From CAWDCV01 sp963728125 (GTDB lineage Bacteria > Actinomycetota > Actinomycetes > CAWDCV01): a stretch of 64,000 nt of DNA. Of the stretch, positions 51,286 through 60,129 are shown one piece after another. Location of the stretch: NCBI GenBank assembly GCA_963728125.1, contig CAVSIZ010000011.1:124001-188000 (forward strand). Reading direction: 5' to 3'. Within the stretch, counting starts at the first letter, position 1. Every line of letters begins with the position of its first letter. A program made the translations under genes and the position numbers. The notes under the pieces were generated by a model that saw only the letters and a program-made list of their open reading frames with translations, was not told the origin of the DNA and did no database searches.

Positions 51286-52089
51286 TCACTCGAAGACGTC
51301 CTCGAGCACGCGGGCAACGCCGTCGTCGTCGTTGATGGTGGTGACGTCGTCCACCGCGGCGAGGACGTCGGGGTGGGCGTTGGCCATCGCCCAGGCACTG
51401 CCCGCCCAGGAGAGGAGTGGCAGGTCATTCGGCATGTCGCCGAATGCCAGGACGTCCTCGAAGGTGAGACCGCGCTGCTCGCACAGCAGTTCCAGCGTGG
51501 TCGCTTTTGAGACTCCGGGTGCGGAGATCTCCAGCAGCCCGCCGCCGAGGCCGCTCGACGAATGCGTGAGTGTCGCCTGATCGCCGACGATTTCTCGTGC
51601 CGCGTCGAGTAACTCGTCGGAGGTCATGTCCTCGTGGCGCGCGAGCAGCTTCGCGACTGGCTCGGCCAGCAGCTCCTCGGCTGGCGCGACGCGGTGTTCC
51701 TGCCCGACGTCGTACCGCGCCCGGTAGTTCGGCTCGCGGGCGAAGCCGGCCTCGGTTTCGGCGGCGAACGCGATGCCGGGGAAGGCGTCGCGCAGTCGCG
51801 GGAGGAGGGCTCGCGAGATCTCGGGTGGCAGCAGCCGGCTGTAAATGACGCGGCGCTCGCTCAGGTCGTAGACCAGAGCACCGTTGGCGCAGATCGCGAG
51901 CCCACGCACTCCCGTGCGCGTAGCGACATCGTGCATCCAGCGCGGCGGCCTGCCGGTGACGAAGACGACGGTCGCGCCACCTTCCTCGGCACGGTGAAGC
52001 GCCTTGACCGTGCGGTCGGACACCGTGCCGTCGGAACGGACGAGCGTCCCGTCGAGATCGCAGGCAACGATGCGGGGGCGGCGGCTCAT
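51286..52089 (-). CDS. HAD-superfamily Cof-type phosphatase
   Basis: A 267-residue enzyme with HAD motif I CDLDGTLVRSDG (Asp nucleophile), motif II VVFVTGRPPRW, Lys in APGVSKATTL and motif IV AFGDMPNDLPLL. The capped (C2b) Cof/YidA-type architecture acts on sugar phosphates or other small phosphorylated metabolites. ATG 52089 overlaps the upstream HAD gene's stop (ATGA). The gene is second of a tandem pair downstream of serS. Confidence 0.88.
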   Translation of the reverse strand: MSRRPRIVACDLDGTLVRSDGTVSDRTVKALHRAEEGGATVVFVTGRPPRWMHDVATRTGVRGLAICANGALVYDLSERRVIYSRLLPPEISRALLPRLRDAFPGIAFAAETEAGFAREPNYRARYDVGQEHRVAPAEELLAEPVAKLLARHEDMTSDELLDAAREIVGDQATLTHSSSGLGGGLLEISAPGVSKATTLELLCEQRGLTFEDVLAFGDMPNDLPLLSWAGSAWAMANAHPDVLAAVDDVTTINDDDGVARVLEDVFE

Positions 52090-52871
52090 GCGACGGCGGG
52101 GAGCCATCGCTCGAGCGCCAGCGCAAGGCCGTCGTTCTCGAAGGTCTCTGTCACCTGGTCGGCAGCGTCCTGCACCTCGACGGGGGCGTCGCCCATGGCC
52201 ACACCGGTCGCGGCCCACTGCAGCATCTCGATGTCGTTGCGCCCGTCACCGACGGCAAATGTCGCCGATCGCGGCACGCCGAGGCGTTCACGCACAATCT
52301 CTAGCGCCGACGCCTTGGACACGCCCTTCGGCGCGAGGTCGAGCCAGGCGGTGTGCCCGACGATGTACGTCACGTCCTTGAGGCCCAGCTTGTCGACGAT
52401 CTCGAGGAACACATCCGGCTCCTCCGCGGGGCAGCGCAGCACGACGCGGGTCACCGGGTCGCCGAGAATCTGGTCGAGCGTCGCGACCTCTTGCCGGCCG
52501 ACGAGCTCACCTTCGGGAAATGGCGCCGTCACCCGGTAGCCGACGCCGAGCTCCTCGACCGCAACCAGTGCGTCGGGAAGCTGCTCGCGCAGCAGCCGTA
52601 CGGCGGGGCCGGCGTCGAACGTCACCATGTCGGTGATCTCCAGCGGGTCGATCGTCGCCACGATCGCACCGTTGCTGCACACCATCCAGCCCCGGCGCAG
52701 CTCGAGTTGCTCGGCAACAGGGGTAGTCGCGAGCAGCGAGCGCCCGGTCGACAGCACCACGTGCGTACCGGACGACAACAGCGAGCGCACCGCGTCGTAC
52801 GAGCTGCGCGGCAACTCGCCGTCCCAGCCGATCAGGGTGCCGTCCAGGTCGAGAGCGACGAGCGATCTCAC
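52086..52871 (-). CDS. HAD-superfamily Cof-type phosphatase (paralogue)
   Basis: A 261-residue enzyme with motif I ALDLDGTLIGWDG, motif II VVLSTGRSLLA, Lys in APKGVSKASALE and motif IV AVGDGRNDIEML. Paralogue of the following gene. GTG 52871 overlaps the serS stop by 4 nt (GTGA), so serS and both phosphatases are probably one transcript. Substrate unknown. serS-HAD neighbourhoods are common in actinomycetes. Confidence 0.88.
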   Translation of the reverse strand: MRSLVALDLDGTLIGWDGELPRSSYDAVRSLLSSGTHVVLSTGRSLLATTPVAEQLELRRGWMVCSNGAIVATIDPLEITDMVTFDAGPAVRLLREQLPDALVAVEELGVGYRVTAPFPEGELVGRQEVATLDQILGDPVTRVVLRCPAEEPDVFLEIVDKLGLKDVTYIVGHTAWLDLAPKGVSKASALEIVRERLGVPRSATFAVGDGRNDIEMLQWAATGVAMGDAPVEVQDAADQVTETFENDGLALALERWLPAVA

Positions 52872-54142
52872 CGGCCTACCGGCGTCAACATCTCGCGACC
52901 GAGGTACGGCTGCAGCGCCCGCGGCACCCGCACCGAGCCGTCGGACTGCTGATGGTTCTCGAGGATGGCGACGAGGGCGCGAGTCACAGCGACGAGCGTG
53001 CCGTTCAGCGTCGCGACCGGCCGCACGCCGTCCGCATCACGCAGCCGGATGCCGAGTCGCCGCGCCTGGAACGTCGTGCAGTTCGATGTGGACGTCACTT
53101 CGCCGTACCCGTCCCGGGTCGGGATCCACACCTCGATGTCGTACTTGCGCGCGGCGCTCGCGCCCAAGTCGCCGGACGCCACGTCGATCACGCGGTACGG
53201 AACCTCCAGCTTGTCGAAGTACTCCTGCTCCCATTGCAGCAGCCGCCGGTGTTCAGCTGCAGCGTCCTCGGGTGCACAGAAGGAGAACATCTCGACCTTG
53301 TCGAACCAGTGCACGCGCCAGATGCCGCGGGTGTCTTTGCCGTACGAGCCGGCCTCGCGACGGTACGACGGCGAGAAGCCGACGTAGCGCAGCGGCAGCT
53401 GGTCAGCGTCGAGGATTTCATCGCTGTGGTACGCCGCGAGCGGCACCTCGGCAGTGCCGACGAGGTACAGGTCGTCGTGCTCGAGGTGATACACGTTTTC
53501 GGCGGCCTGGCCGAGAAAACCGGTGCCCTCCATCGCGCGCGGCTTCACTAGCGACGGTGGGGTCATGGGGACGAAGCCGGCCGAGATTGCCTGGTCCATC
53601 GCCATCCGGACCAGCGCGTGCTCGAGCAGGGCGCCGACGCCGGTGAGGTAGTAGAAGCGCGCGCCGCTGACCTTGGCACCGCGCTCCATGTCGATGGCCT
53701 GCAGCATCTCGCCCAGCTCGACATGGTCGCGCGGCGTGAAGCCGTCGGCCGTGAAATCGCGCGGCGTGCCGTGCGTCGAGAGCACGACGTAGTCGTCCTC
53801 ACCGCCAACGGGCACACCGTCCTCGACCAGGTTGGATAGCTGCTGCTGCAGGTCCTGGGCGAGCGCCTCAGCGTCCCCCTGGTCGGCCTCGGCCTGCTTG
53901 ACATCGGTCGCCAGCGTGCGAGCGCGCTGCAGCAGTTCCTCTTTGTCGCTGCCCTGCGCGCGCGCGACGTCACGTCCCAGCGACTTCTGCTCGGCGCGGA
54001 GGCTGTCGAACCGGGTGATGGCCGCTCGGCGCCGCTCGTCCGCCTCCAGCAGGGCGTCGACCAGCGACGGATCCTCGCCACGGGCCTGCTGAGAGGCGCG
54101 CACGCGCGCGGGATCGTCGCGAAGGATCTTGAGGTCGATCAC
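52868..54142 (-). CDS. serS: Seryl-tRNA synthetase
   Basis: A 424-residue class II synthetase. The long helical arm that binds the tRNA-Ser variable arm is at about 25-105. Motif 2 is SPSYRREAGSYGKDTRG, followed by VHWFDKVEM; motif 3 is NGTLVAVTRALVAILENHQ. TAEVPL and STSNCTTFQARRLGIR are serine-site segments. It charges tRNA-Ser, one gene of which is in this window at 34505. GTG 54142 (VIDLKILRDDP) is the family-type start; upstream residues are noise. Operon with two HAD phosphatases. Confidence 0.96.
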   Translation of the reverse strand: MIDLKILRDDPARVRASQQARGEDPSLVDALLEADERRRAAITRFDSLRAEQKSLGRDVARAQGSDKEELLQRARTLATDVKQAEADQGDAEALAQDLQQQLSNLVEDGVPVGGEDDYVVLSTHGTPRDFTADGFTPRDHVELGEMLQAIDMERGAKVSGARFYYLTGVGALLEHALVRMAMDQAISAGFVPMTPPSLVKPRAMEGTGFLGQAAENVYHLEHDDLYLVGTAEVPLAAYHSDEILDADQLPLRYVGFSPSYRREAGSYGKDTRGIWRVHWFDKVEMFSFCAPEDAAAEHRRLLQWEQEYFDKLEVPYRVIDVASGDLGASAARKYDIEVWIPTRDGYGEVTSTSNCTTFQARRLGIRLRDADGVRPVATLNGTLVAVTRALVAILENHQQSDGSVRVPRALQPYLGREMLTPVGR

Positions 54143-54272
54143 GGCTCGATCACGCGAGAAAGGGTATCTACCCCTCCGGGGACGCTGCCTCCGAGTTCTC
54201 CCGAACCGAAGCGGCGCGAATTGTCTCACGGAACAGGCTTGCGCGCTAGATCAGCAGGGTAGTCCCTTCTCC

Positions 54273-54971
54273 GTGATCCGTGAGCTCGGCCTTCTCGGTC
54301 GACGTCTGCTCGTTCCCGCCGCCCTGCTGGTCGGGATCATGGTGCTGCTCGGCTGGCTGCTCACGGACGTCCTCGCGCAGTCGTGGCTCGCGACCACCGA
54401 CGCCGACATCAATCAGGAGCTGGTCGAGGAGCGCACGACCGACCTCAACACCGTGTCGTTCCTGTTCTCCTCACTCGCTGCGACGCCAGTCATCATCGGG
54501 CTCACCCTGGTGACGGCCGCGACCGCGCGACTGGTGTGGAAGCGGTGGCACGAGGCGATCTACGTCGTCTATGTCGTCATCGGCGAGGTGCTGATCTTCC
54601 TCGCGACCACGCTGCTCATTGACCGGCAACGTCCTGAGGTGCCGCAGCTCGATCCCGCTCCCCCGACATCGAGCTTCCCATCCGGTCACACGGCGGCAGC
54701 AGTCTGCTTCTACGGCGCGGCCGCCGCGATCATCGCCTGGCGCGTACGCAAGCGCTGGCTGCGCTGGACCGTCATCGCGCTCGCGGTGGCGATTCCCCTG
54801 CTGGTCGGCCTCGCCCGGCTGTACCGCGGCATGCACTTCCCCACCGACGTGACCGGCGGCCTCTTCCTCGGCCTGGTCTGGTTGGGTGTCGTGACCCGGT
54901 TGGTCCTGCTCGCACCGATCAACGCTGCCGGCGACATCGCCCGGAAGGCCAAGGAGACGATCACCCGATGA
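54273..54971 (+). CDS. PAP2-family membrane phosphatase
   Basis: A 232-residue polytopic protein with about five to six helices. The PAP2 triad motifs are RQRPEVPQLD (R-x6-RP type), PSGHTAA, and RLYRGMHFPTDVTGG. They catalyse removal of phosphate from lipid phosphates (phosphatidate or undecaprenyl pyrophosphate). GTG 54273 is chosen because helix 1 follows at once; upstream codons are overlap with the serS start region. Coupled by ATGA to the lipid kinase. Confidence 0.88.
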   Translation: MIRELGLLGRRLLVPAALLVGIMVLLGWLLTDVLAQSWLATTDADINQELVEERTTDLNTVSFLFSSLAATPVIIGLTLVTAATARLVWKRWHEAIYVVYVVIGEVLIFLATTLLIDRQRPEVPQLDPAPPTSSFPSGHTAAAVCFYGAAAAIIAWRVRKRWLRWTVIALAVAIPLLVGLARLYRGMHFPTDVTGGLFLGLVWLGVVTRLVLLAPINAAGDIARKAKETITR

Positions 54972-55897
54972 GCCGAGCAGCGGTCGTCGTCAACCCATCG
55001 AAGGTCATCGACAAGCCGGAGACCTTCCGCAGCAACCTCACCGATGCGCTGACACAGGCGGGGTGGGACGAGCCGCTATGGCTCGAGACGACCGTCGAAG
55101 ATCCCGGCCGCGGTCAGGCCGAGCAGGCCGTACGCGAGGGCGTCGACCTCGTGCTCGTCCATGGCGGCGACGGCACGGTCATGGCCGCCGCTACGGGCCT
55201 GGCGGAGAGCGGCGTTCCGCTCGGGCTCCTCCCCGGCGGCACCGGCAACCTGCTCGCCCGCAACCTCGACATTCCGCAGCGCCTGGATGAGGCCCTCGAG
55301 GTGGCGCTGTCCGGCGCGACCCGCCGGATCGACGTCGGCGACATCGGCGATCGGTGCTTCGTGGTCATGGCCGGCATGGGCTTGGACGCTGCGATGGTGC
55401 AGGACGCCCCGGAGGCCGTGAAGAAGCGGTTCGGTTGGGCGGCATACGTGGTCTCGGGGGCGAAGCACCTCAGGGACCGGCGCATGCGGGTGGACCTGCG
55501 CCTCGACGACGGGAAACCTCAACGCGTGCTGGCGCGGACCATTGTCGTGGGTAACGTCGGCACGCTGCAGGGCGGCATCCCGTTGCTGCTCGATGCCGAA
55601 CCCGACGACGGCGTCCTCGACATCGCTGTCGTCGCCCCGCGCGGCCTCGGCGAGTGGGTATCGGTCGCGATCCGCGTGATCACGCGCCGGCGGCACGGCG
55701 ACCGTCAGCTGGCCTGCTATCGAGCGCGCCGGATCTCGATCCACACGCAACATCGCCACCCACGGCAACTCGACGGCGATCTGCTCGACGCGGGCAACGA
55801 GCTCAACGTCTCCGTACGACCGGGAGCCCTGCTCCTGCGCGTACCCCAGGACTCCATCACTACCGATGACGCGAATCTCGAGGAGCAGGTGGCATGA
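54968..55897 (+). CDS. Diacylglycerol-kinase-family lipid kinase
   Basis: A 309-residue protein of the DagK/YegS/sphingosine kinase fold. GGDGTVMAAATGL at about 66-78 is the nucleotide-binding loop; GLLPGGTGNLLARNL at about 85-99 follows. Likely phosphorylates diacylglycerol or other lipids with ATP. Overlaps the PAP2 gene by 4 nt and the YihY gene by 4 nt (ATGA each), so the three form one coupled unit in which kinase and phosphatase could act in one lipid cycle. Confidence 0.9.
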   Translation: MSRAAVVVNPSKVIDKPETFRSNLTDALTQAGWDEPLWLETTVEDPGRGQAEQAVREGVDLVLVHGGDGTVMAAATGLAESGVPLGLLPGGTGNLLARNLDIPQRLDEALEVALSGATRRIDVGDIGDRCFVVMAGMGLDAAMVQDAPEAVKKRFGWAAYVVSGAKHLRDRRMRVDLRLDDGKPQRVLARTIVVGNVGTLQGGIPLLLDAEPDDGVLDIAVVAPRGLGEWVSVAIRVITRRRHGDRQLACYRARRISIHTQHRHPRQLDGDLLDAGNELNVSVRPGALLLRVPQDSITTDDANLEEQVA

Positions 55898-56859
55898 CAA
55901 CAGCAACGAGGGTTCCCGTCACGCACGACATGGCCGGCGGCGAGCTGGGCGCCGACGATGCGTGGACGACGGTGCGGCAGTACGGGTTCGTCCCGCTGGT
56001 GAAGGAGGCGTTCACCCGCTTCCGCTACGCCGACGGCTTCAGCCACTCGCGGGCGCTCGGGCTGCAGTACTGCTTCGCGCTCATCCCGCTCGCGATTGCC
56101 GTCGTCGGCCTGTCCGTCAGTCTCAACCAGGCGCGCATCGGACAGGTGCTTGCTGACGCGCTGCGACAGCTGAGCCCCGGCGGGGCCCGCGACTTCGTCG
56201 AGCAAGCGCTGGCGCAGGGCGCGGAGCAGGCGGCAACCGGTCAGCTCGCGCTGTGGTTCGGTCTCATCGCCGCGCTCATCGCGCTGACGACGGGTATGGG
56301 GCAGGTCGAGCGCGGCGCAAATCGCATCTACGGCATCGACCGCGACCGTCCGACCAAGGAGAAGTACAGCCGCGCCGCGGGCCTGGCCGTCACCGCCGGC
56401 ATCCTGTCGCTGCTCGGCTTCATCGTGCTCGTCGCGGGTGGCGCCATCGCCTCGGGCTTCGGCTGGAGCGAGGGCGTCGTGACGGTGTGGAACGTGCTTC
56501 GCTGGCCGCTCGGAATCCTGCTCGTGCTGGGGTCGTACACCATCATCTTCGAGCGGGCACCGCGACGTAACCAGCCCGGCCTGTCGTGGCTAGCCGTCGG
56601 CGCAGGAGTCTCGCTTGCACTGTGGCTGCTCTTCACGTTGCTGCTGTCGCTCTACGTGTCGCGCAGCTCGTCGTTCGGGTCGACGTACGGACCGCTGACC
56701 GGCCTGTTCGCGTTGCTGATCTGGGCGTACCTGACCTCGATCGCGCTGTTCTTCGGCGTCGCCGTGGCGGCGCAGCTCGAGGCCATTCGTGGCGGGCAGC
56801 GGATGCCGGCCGAGCCGGATCCCGAGCTCGCCGTCGCCCATCCGCACCACGCCCGGTAG
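55894..56859 (+). CDS. YihY/BrkB-family membrane protein (paralogue)
   Basis: A 321-residue protein with about six helices. Family landmarks are SHSRALGLQYCFALIPLAIAVVG, GQVERGANRIYGIDRDRP and LFALLIWAYLTSIALFFGVAVAAQLEA. Its N-terminal 40 residues are soluble. Third gene of the PAP2-lipid kinase unit, coupled by overlap; this suggests a lipid or envelope role, as the family is thought to be transporters or flippase-like. Function unknown. Confidence 0.87.
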   Translation: MTTATRVPVTHDMAGGELGADDAWTTVRQYGFVPLVKEAFTRFRYADGFSHSRALGLQYCFALIPLAIAVVGLSVSLNQARIGQVLADALRQLSPGGARDFVEQALAQGAEQAATGQLALWFGLIAALIALTTGMGQVERGANRIYGIDRDRPTKEKYSRAAGLAVTAGILSLLGFIVLVAGGAIASGFGWSEGVVTVWNVLRWPLGILLVLGSYTIIFERAPRRNQPGLSWLAVGAGVSLALWLLFTLLLSLYVSRSSSFGSTYGPLTGLFALLIWAYLTSIALFFGVAVAAQLEAIRGGQRMPAEPDPELAVAHPHHAR

Positions 56860-56880
56860 GCGCGCGGTCGAAGAAGACGT

Positions 56881-56915
56881 GGTGGTCGGCCGCCGGCGGG
56901 GAGCGGCCGGCCACC
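56881..56915. terminator. Stem-loop between convergent genes
   Basis: GGTGGTCGGCC (56881-56891) pairs with GGCCGGCCACC (56905-56915), 11 positions with one G-T wobble and a 13-nt loop, in the 72-nt gap between the convergent YihY and NUDIX genes. Suits a bidirectional factor-independent terminator, though without T-runs. Confidence 0.65.
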
Positions 56916-56931
56916 GCCCTCTCACCGCGAG

Positions 56932-57588
56932 TCAGTCGAGTTCCGTGGGAAGCGACGGATCGCGGGCATGCTCGAGAACCCGCCGAAGCTGCCGTTCCAG
57001 CACCCGTCCGATCGACAGCGGCGGCAATGCGTCGACGGGAAACCAGCCGATCTCCAGCGTCTCGAGGGCTGCGGGCTGAGCCACGTCTCCCGTTGCACGG
57101 CAGAGGAAGAACAGCTTGTAGACGCTGAACACCTTCGGCGGTAGGTGGCCCTGCCGGTCGCGGTCCCAGCAACCGACGAGCTTGACGACCTCGGCGCCGT
57201 ACCCGGTCTCCTCGCGGATCTCGCGTACCACTGCCTCCACCGGCGAATCGAGGGGATCGGCCCAACCGCCGGGAAGAGACCACAATCCATCGCTGCGCTC
57301 GCGCATCAGCAAGAACCGCTCCTGCTCATCGAGGAGGGCTCCGCGCACGTCGACCTTCGGCGTCGGATAGCCGGCATCTCCCTCGAGCTCGAGCTCGAGC
57401 AGCAACTCGTCGACAGGCCGGTTCGACACAAGTGCGAGCAGGTCAGCGCTGACCGCGCGAACCTGCTGGTAACGGTCGATGTCGTAGTCGCTCGTGACGT
57501 ACGTCAAACCCGATTGTGCAAGGGCGGCGAGCTTGATTGCGGCTCGGCGGACCCGCTCGGCGGGCAACTCATCGTCGACTGCAGGCAC
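56932..57588 (-). CDS. NUDIX hydrolase with N-terminal Hydrolase_N domain
   Basis: A 218-residue protein. The N-terminal domain (about 10-70, AAIKLAALAQSGLTYVTSDYDIDRYQQVRAVSADLLAL) is of the Hydrolase_N/NUDIX_N type. The Nudix box is GGWADPLDSPVEAVVREIREETGYGAEV, matching GX5EX7REUXEEXGU. It hydrolyses nucleoside-diphosphate derivatives. GTG 57588 is a tentative start; the frame is open further upstream, but those residues overlap the divergent EamA promoter region. Convergent with the YihY gene. Confidence 0.85.
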   Translation of the reverse strand: MPAVDDELPAERVRRAAIKLAALAQSGLTYVTSDYDIDRYQQVRAVSADLLALVSNRPVDELLLELELEGDAGYPTPKVDVRGALLDEQERFLLMRERSDGLWSLPGGWADPLDSPVEAVVREIREETGYGAEVVKLVGCWDRDRQGHLPPKVFSVYKLFFLCRATGDVAQPAALETLEIGWFPVDALPPLSIGRVLERQLRRVLEHARDPSLPTELD

Positions 57589-57657
57589 GGAAGCGACGGT
57601 ACGGTCCCCGACCGTGGCGTGGTCACCCACCAAACCATGGGGCGTAGCGTCTCGCTC

Positions 57658-58542
57658 ATGGCCACCTCGGATGGCGAGCGGGTGGCGCTCACCGCATTCC
57701 TGACGTACACCGTGCTTGCCGGCGGCAATGCCGTGGGCATCCGGTTCAGCAACCGGGAGCTTGCGCCCCTGTGGGGTGCCAGCATGCGATTTGCGCTCGC
57801 CGCTGCGGTGTTCTTGGCCGTCATGGCGCTGCTGAGGCTGGCCGTCCCGCGCGGCAGGGCGCTGGTCGGCTCGCTGCTGTACGGCCTGTTCAACTTCGCC
57901 GGCTCGTTCGGGTTGGGGTATTACGGCCTCGTCCAGGTGCCTGCCGGACTCGGGCAGATCTTGCTGGCGCTGGTGCCCCTGGCCACGCTCTTGCTCGCGG
58001 TGCTGTGGCGGCAGGAGCGCCTCGGTGCCGCGGCGGTCATGGGAACCCTGTGCGCTCTCGCGGGCATCGCGGTGATTTCTCGTGCTCCATTGCAGCAGGA
58101 CGTGCCCGTGCTGTCGGTGCTGGCCGTGGTTGGCGGCGCGATCTGCTTCGCGCAAGCCCTGGTGCTCGTACGACGCTTCCCGCGCGTGCACCCCGTGAGC
58201 ATGAACGCCGTCGGCATGACGACGGGAGCGGCCGTGCTGTTCGCGACCTCACTCATTGCGGACGAAACGATCGGGCTCCCGCAGCGCCCCGAGACGTGGG
58301 TGGCTCTGGCCTACCTGGTTGTGGTCGGCTCGGTGGTCGTGTTCCTGCTGTACCTGGTCGTTCTCCGGTACTGGACGGCGTCACGGGCGTCCTACGGATT
58401 CGTCATCATCCCGGTCGTCACCCTCGTGCTCTCAGCCTGGCTCGACAATGAACAGATCGGCGTCGGACTGGTGCTGGGAGGTCTCCTGGTCATGGCCGGC
58501 GTCTACGTCGGAGCGCTACGTCCCGCGCGCAAGCTTCGCTAG
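57658..58542 (+). CDS. EamA/DMT-family transporter
   Basis: A 294-residue protein of ten helices in two EamA repeats (about 8-135 and 150-285). The two repeats carry LAGGNAVGIRFSNREL and ICFAQALVLVRR openings. Exports or imports small metabolites in the cytoplasmic membrane; substrate unknown. ATG 57658 is preferred; ATG 57637 is also in frame. Its TAG stop is shared on the opposite strand with pheA (CTAG). Confidence 0.87.
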   Translation: MATSDGERVALTAFLTYTVLAGGNAVGIRFSNRELAPLWGASMRFALAAAVFLAVMALLRLAVPRGRALVGSLLYGLFNFAGSFGLGYYGLVQVPAGLGQILLALVPLATLLLAVLWRQERLGAAAVMGTLCALAGIAVISRAPLQQDVPVLSVLAVVGGAICFAQALVLVRRFPRVHPVSMNAVGMTTGAAVLFATSLIADETIGLPQRPETWVALAYLVVVGSVVVFLLYLVVLRYWTASRASYGFVIIPVVTLVLSAWLDNEQIGVGLVLGGLLVMAGVYVGALRPARKLR

Positions 58543-59481
58543 ACGCTGCGTCCGTCACGGACGCGCGCCAGCCACGCCTCGGCGTCGCGGAACTCGTCGT
58601 CAGAGATGGCGGCGGGCACCTCTGCCACGTCGCCAGGTGCGAGATCGGCGCGACGGTACGAACCGAGGAACCGCACGTCCGCGCAGACGCGCCGCAGCCC
58701 CGTGAGCGCCTCGCCAACGCGCTCGTCGTCGACGTGCCCCTCGCAGTCGATCGAGAAGTAGTAGCGCCCGAGTCTCTCTCCGGTCGGGCGTGACTCGATC
58801 CGGGTGAGGTTGATGCCGCGCACGGAGAACTGGGTCAGGATCTCCAATAGCGCACCGGGATGGTCGTCCGCGATGAACGCCGCCAGGCTGGTGCGGTCGC
58901 CGCCGGTCGCGGTCGGTGGCGACACCGTGCGCGATACGAGCACGAAACGGGTGACAGCGTCGTCGTTGTCGTGGATGCCGTCGACGAGGATCTCGAGGTC
59001 GTAATGATCGGCGGCCAGCGGGGCCGCGATGGCAGCGTCGTACTGGCCCTCCGCTACTGATGCCGCCGCGGCCGCCGTCGACGCCTCGGCAACGATCTCC
59101 GCTTGCGGCATCTTCGCGGCAACCCAGCGGCGTACCTGCGCTGCAGCATGCGGATGAGTGGCGATCGTGCGGACGTCATCGAGCGCCGTACCGCTGCGAG
59201 CCATCACTGCAAACGACACCGGCAATAACACTTCACCGGTGATGACGAGCGGCTCACCGAGAGCAAGCTCATCAAGCGTGACGCCGATGGCCCCCTCGAC
59301 GCTGTTCTCCAGCGGCACCATGGCGGCGTCTGCCTCGCGACGACGTACGGCGTCGAGAGCCGCAGGTACAGACGGGAACGGTTGTGGGTCGACGACGTCG
59401 GGCAGCGTCCGCAGCGCCGCCTCGCTGAACGTCCCCTCGGGACCGAAGTAGGCATACTCGTCTTCGCGCTGGCAGAGTCAT
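58539..59481 (-). CDS. pheA: Prephenate dehydratase, frameshifted near the start
   Basis: The prephenate dehydratase domain is complete in one frame from AYFGPEGTFSEAAL through MVPLENSVEGAIGVT, and VTRFVLVSR (the TRF motif), with a C-terminal ACT domain (about 205-285: SLAAFIADDHPGALLEILTQFSVRGINLTRIESRP). It makes phenylpyruvate for phenylalanine. This frame has no ATG, GTG or TTG before AYFGPEG. An ATG at 59481 gives MTLPARRRV in another frame; dropping one base near 59454 joins it to AYFGPEG, the usual family start. A one-base insertion is inferred. About 313 residues when repaired. Confidence 0.88.
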
Positions 59482-59598
59482 TGGTCGCGCTCGCCTTCTC
59501 GCTCGGTCCTCGCTCGTCGGCTCGGCTGCTCCAGTGCGCCGCACCCTAGCCGGACCTCCTAGGCTGCTGGAGCCAGCCGACTCGACGAGGAGCCCGAC

Positions 59599-60129
59599 AT
59601 GCATCGCGAGCGCGTGCCCGATCCGTACGACCTGCTGCCCGAGGTCCCGTCGTTCTCGCTGACGAGCGAGGACGTCGCCGACGGCGAGAAGCTCGACATG
59701 ACCCACGTCCACGATTCCGCGGACGGCGAGAATGACTCGCCACAGCTTTCGTGGTCAGATTTCCCCGCGGAGACCCGCTCGTTCGTGGTCAGCTGCCTGG
59801 ACCCCGATGCGCCGACGGGCAGCGGCTGGTGGCACTGGATGGCCGTCGACCTGCCGGCGTCGACGACGTCGCTTCCGCGAGGAGCCGGAGCCAGCGACGA
59901 GGACCTACCCGGCAAGGCCTTCCATGCCCGCAACGATTACGGCACGCGCGACTTCGGTGGCGCCGCACCGCCGCCGGGTGACCCGCCCCACCGCTACATC
60001 TTCGCCGTCCACGCCGTCGACGTGGAGTCCCTCGGCCTGACGCCGGATGTCACACCAGCCGTCGTAGCCGGCACCTTGCAATCGCACACGCTAGCGCGGG
60101 CGACGCTGCGCCCGATCTACGGCCGTTAG
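59599..60129 (+). CDS. YbhB/YbcL-type PEBP protein (Raf-kinase-inhibitor-like)
   Basis: A 176-residue PEBP-fold protein. The ligand-site motifs are LSWSDFPAETRSFVVSCLDPDAPTGSGWWHWMAVDLPAS and RDFGGAAPPPGDPPHRYIFAVHAVD, both classic for YbhB/YbcL. Its role in bacteria is unclear; it binds small phosphorylated or anionic ligands. The stop overlaps the DHFR-like gene's stop on the other strand (TTAG). It begins 118 nt after the pheA start, on the other strand. Confidence 0.88.
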   Translation: MHRERVPDPYDLLPEVPSFSLTSEDVADGEKLDMTHVHDSADGENDSPQLSWSDFPAETRSFVVSCLDPDAPTGSGWWHWMAVDLPASTTSLPRGAGASDEDLPGKAFHARNDYGTRDFGGAAPPPGDPPHRYIFAVHAVDVESLGLTPDVTPAVVAGTLQSHTLARATLRPIYGR

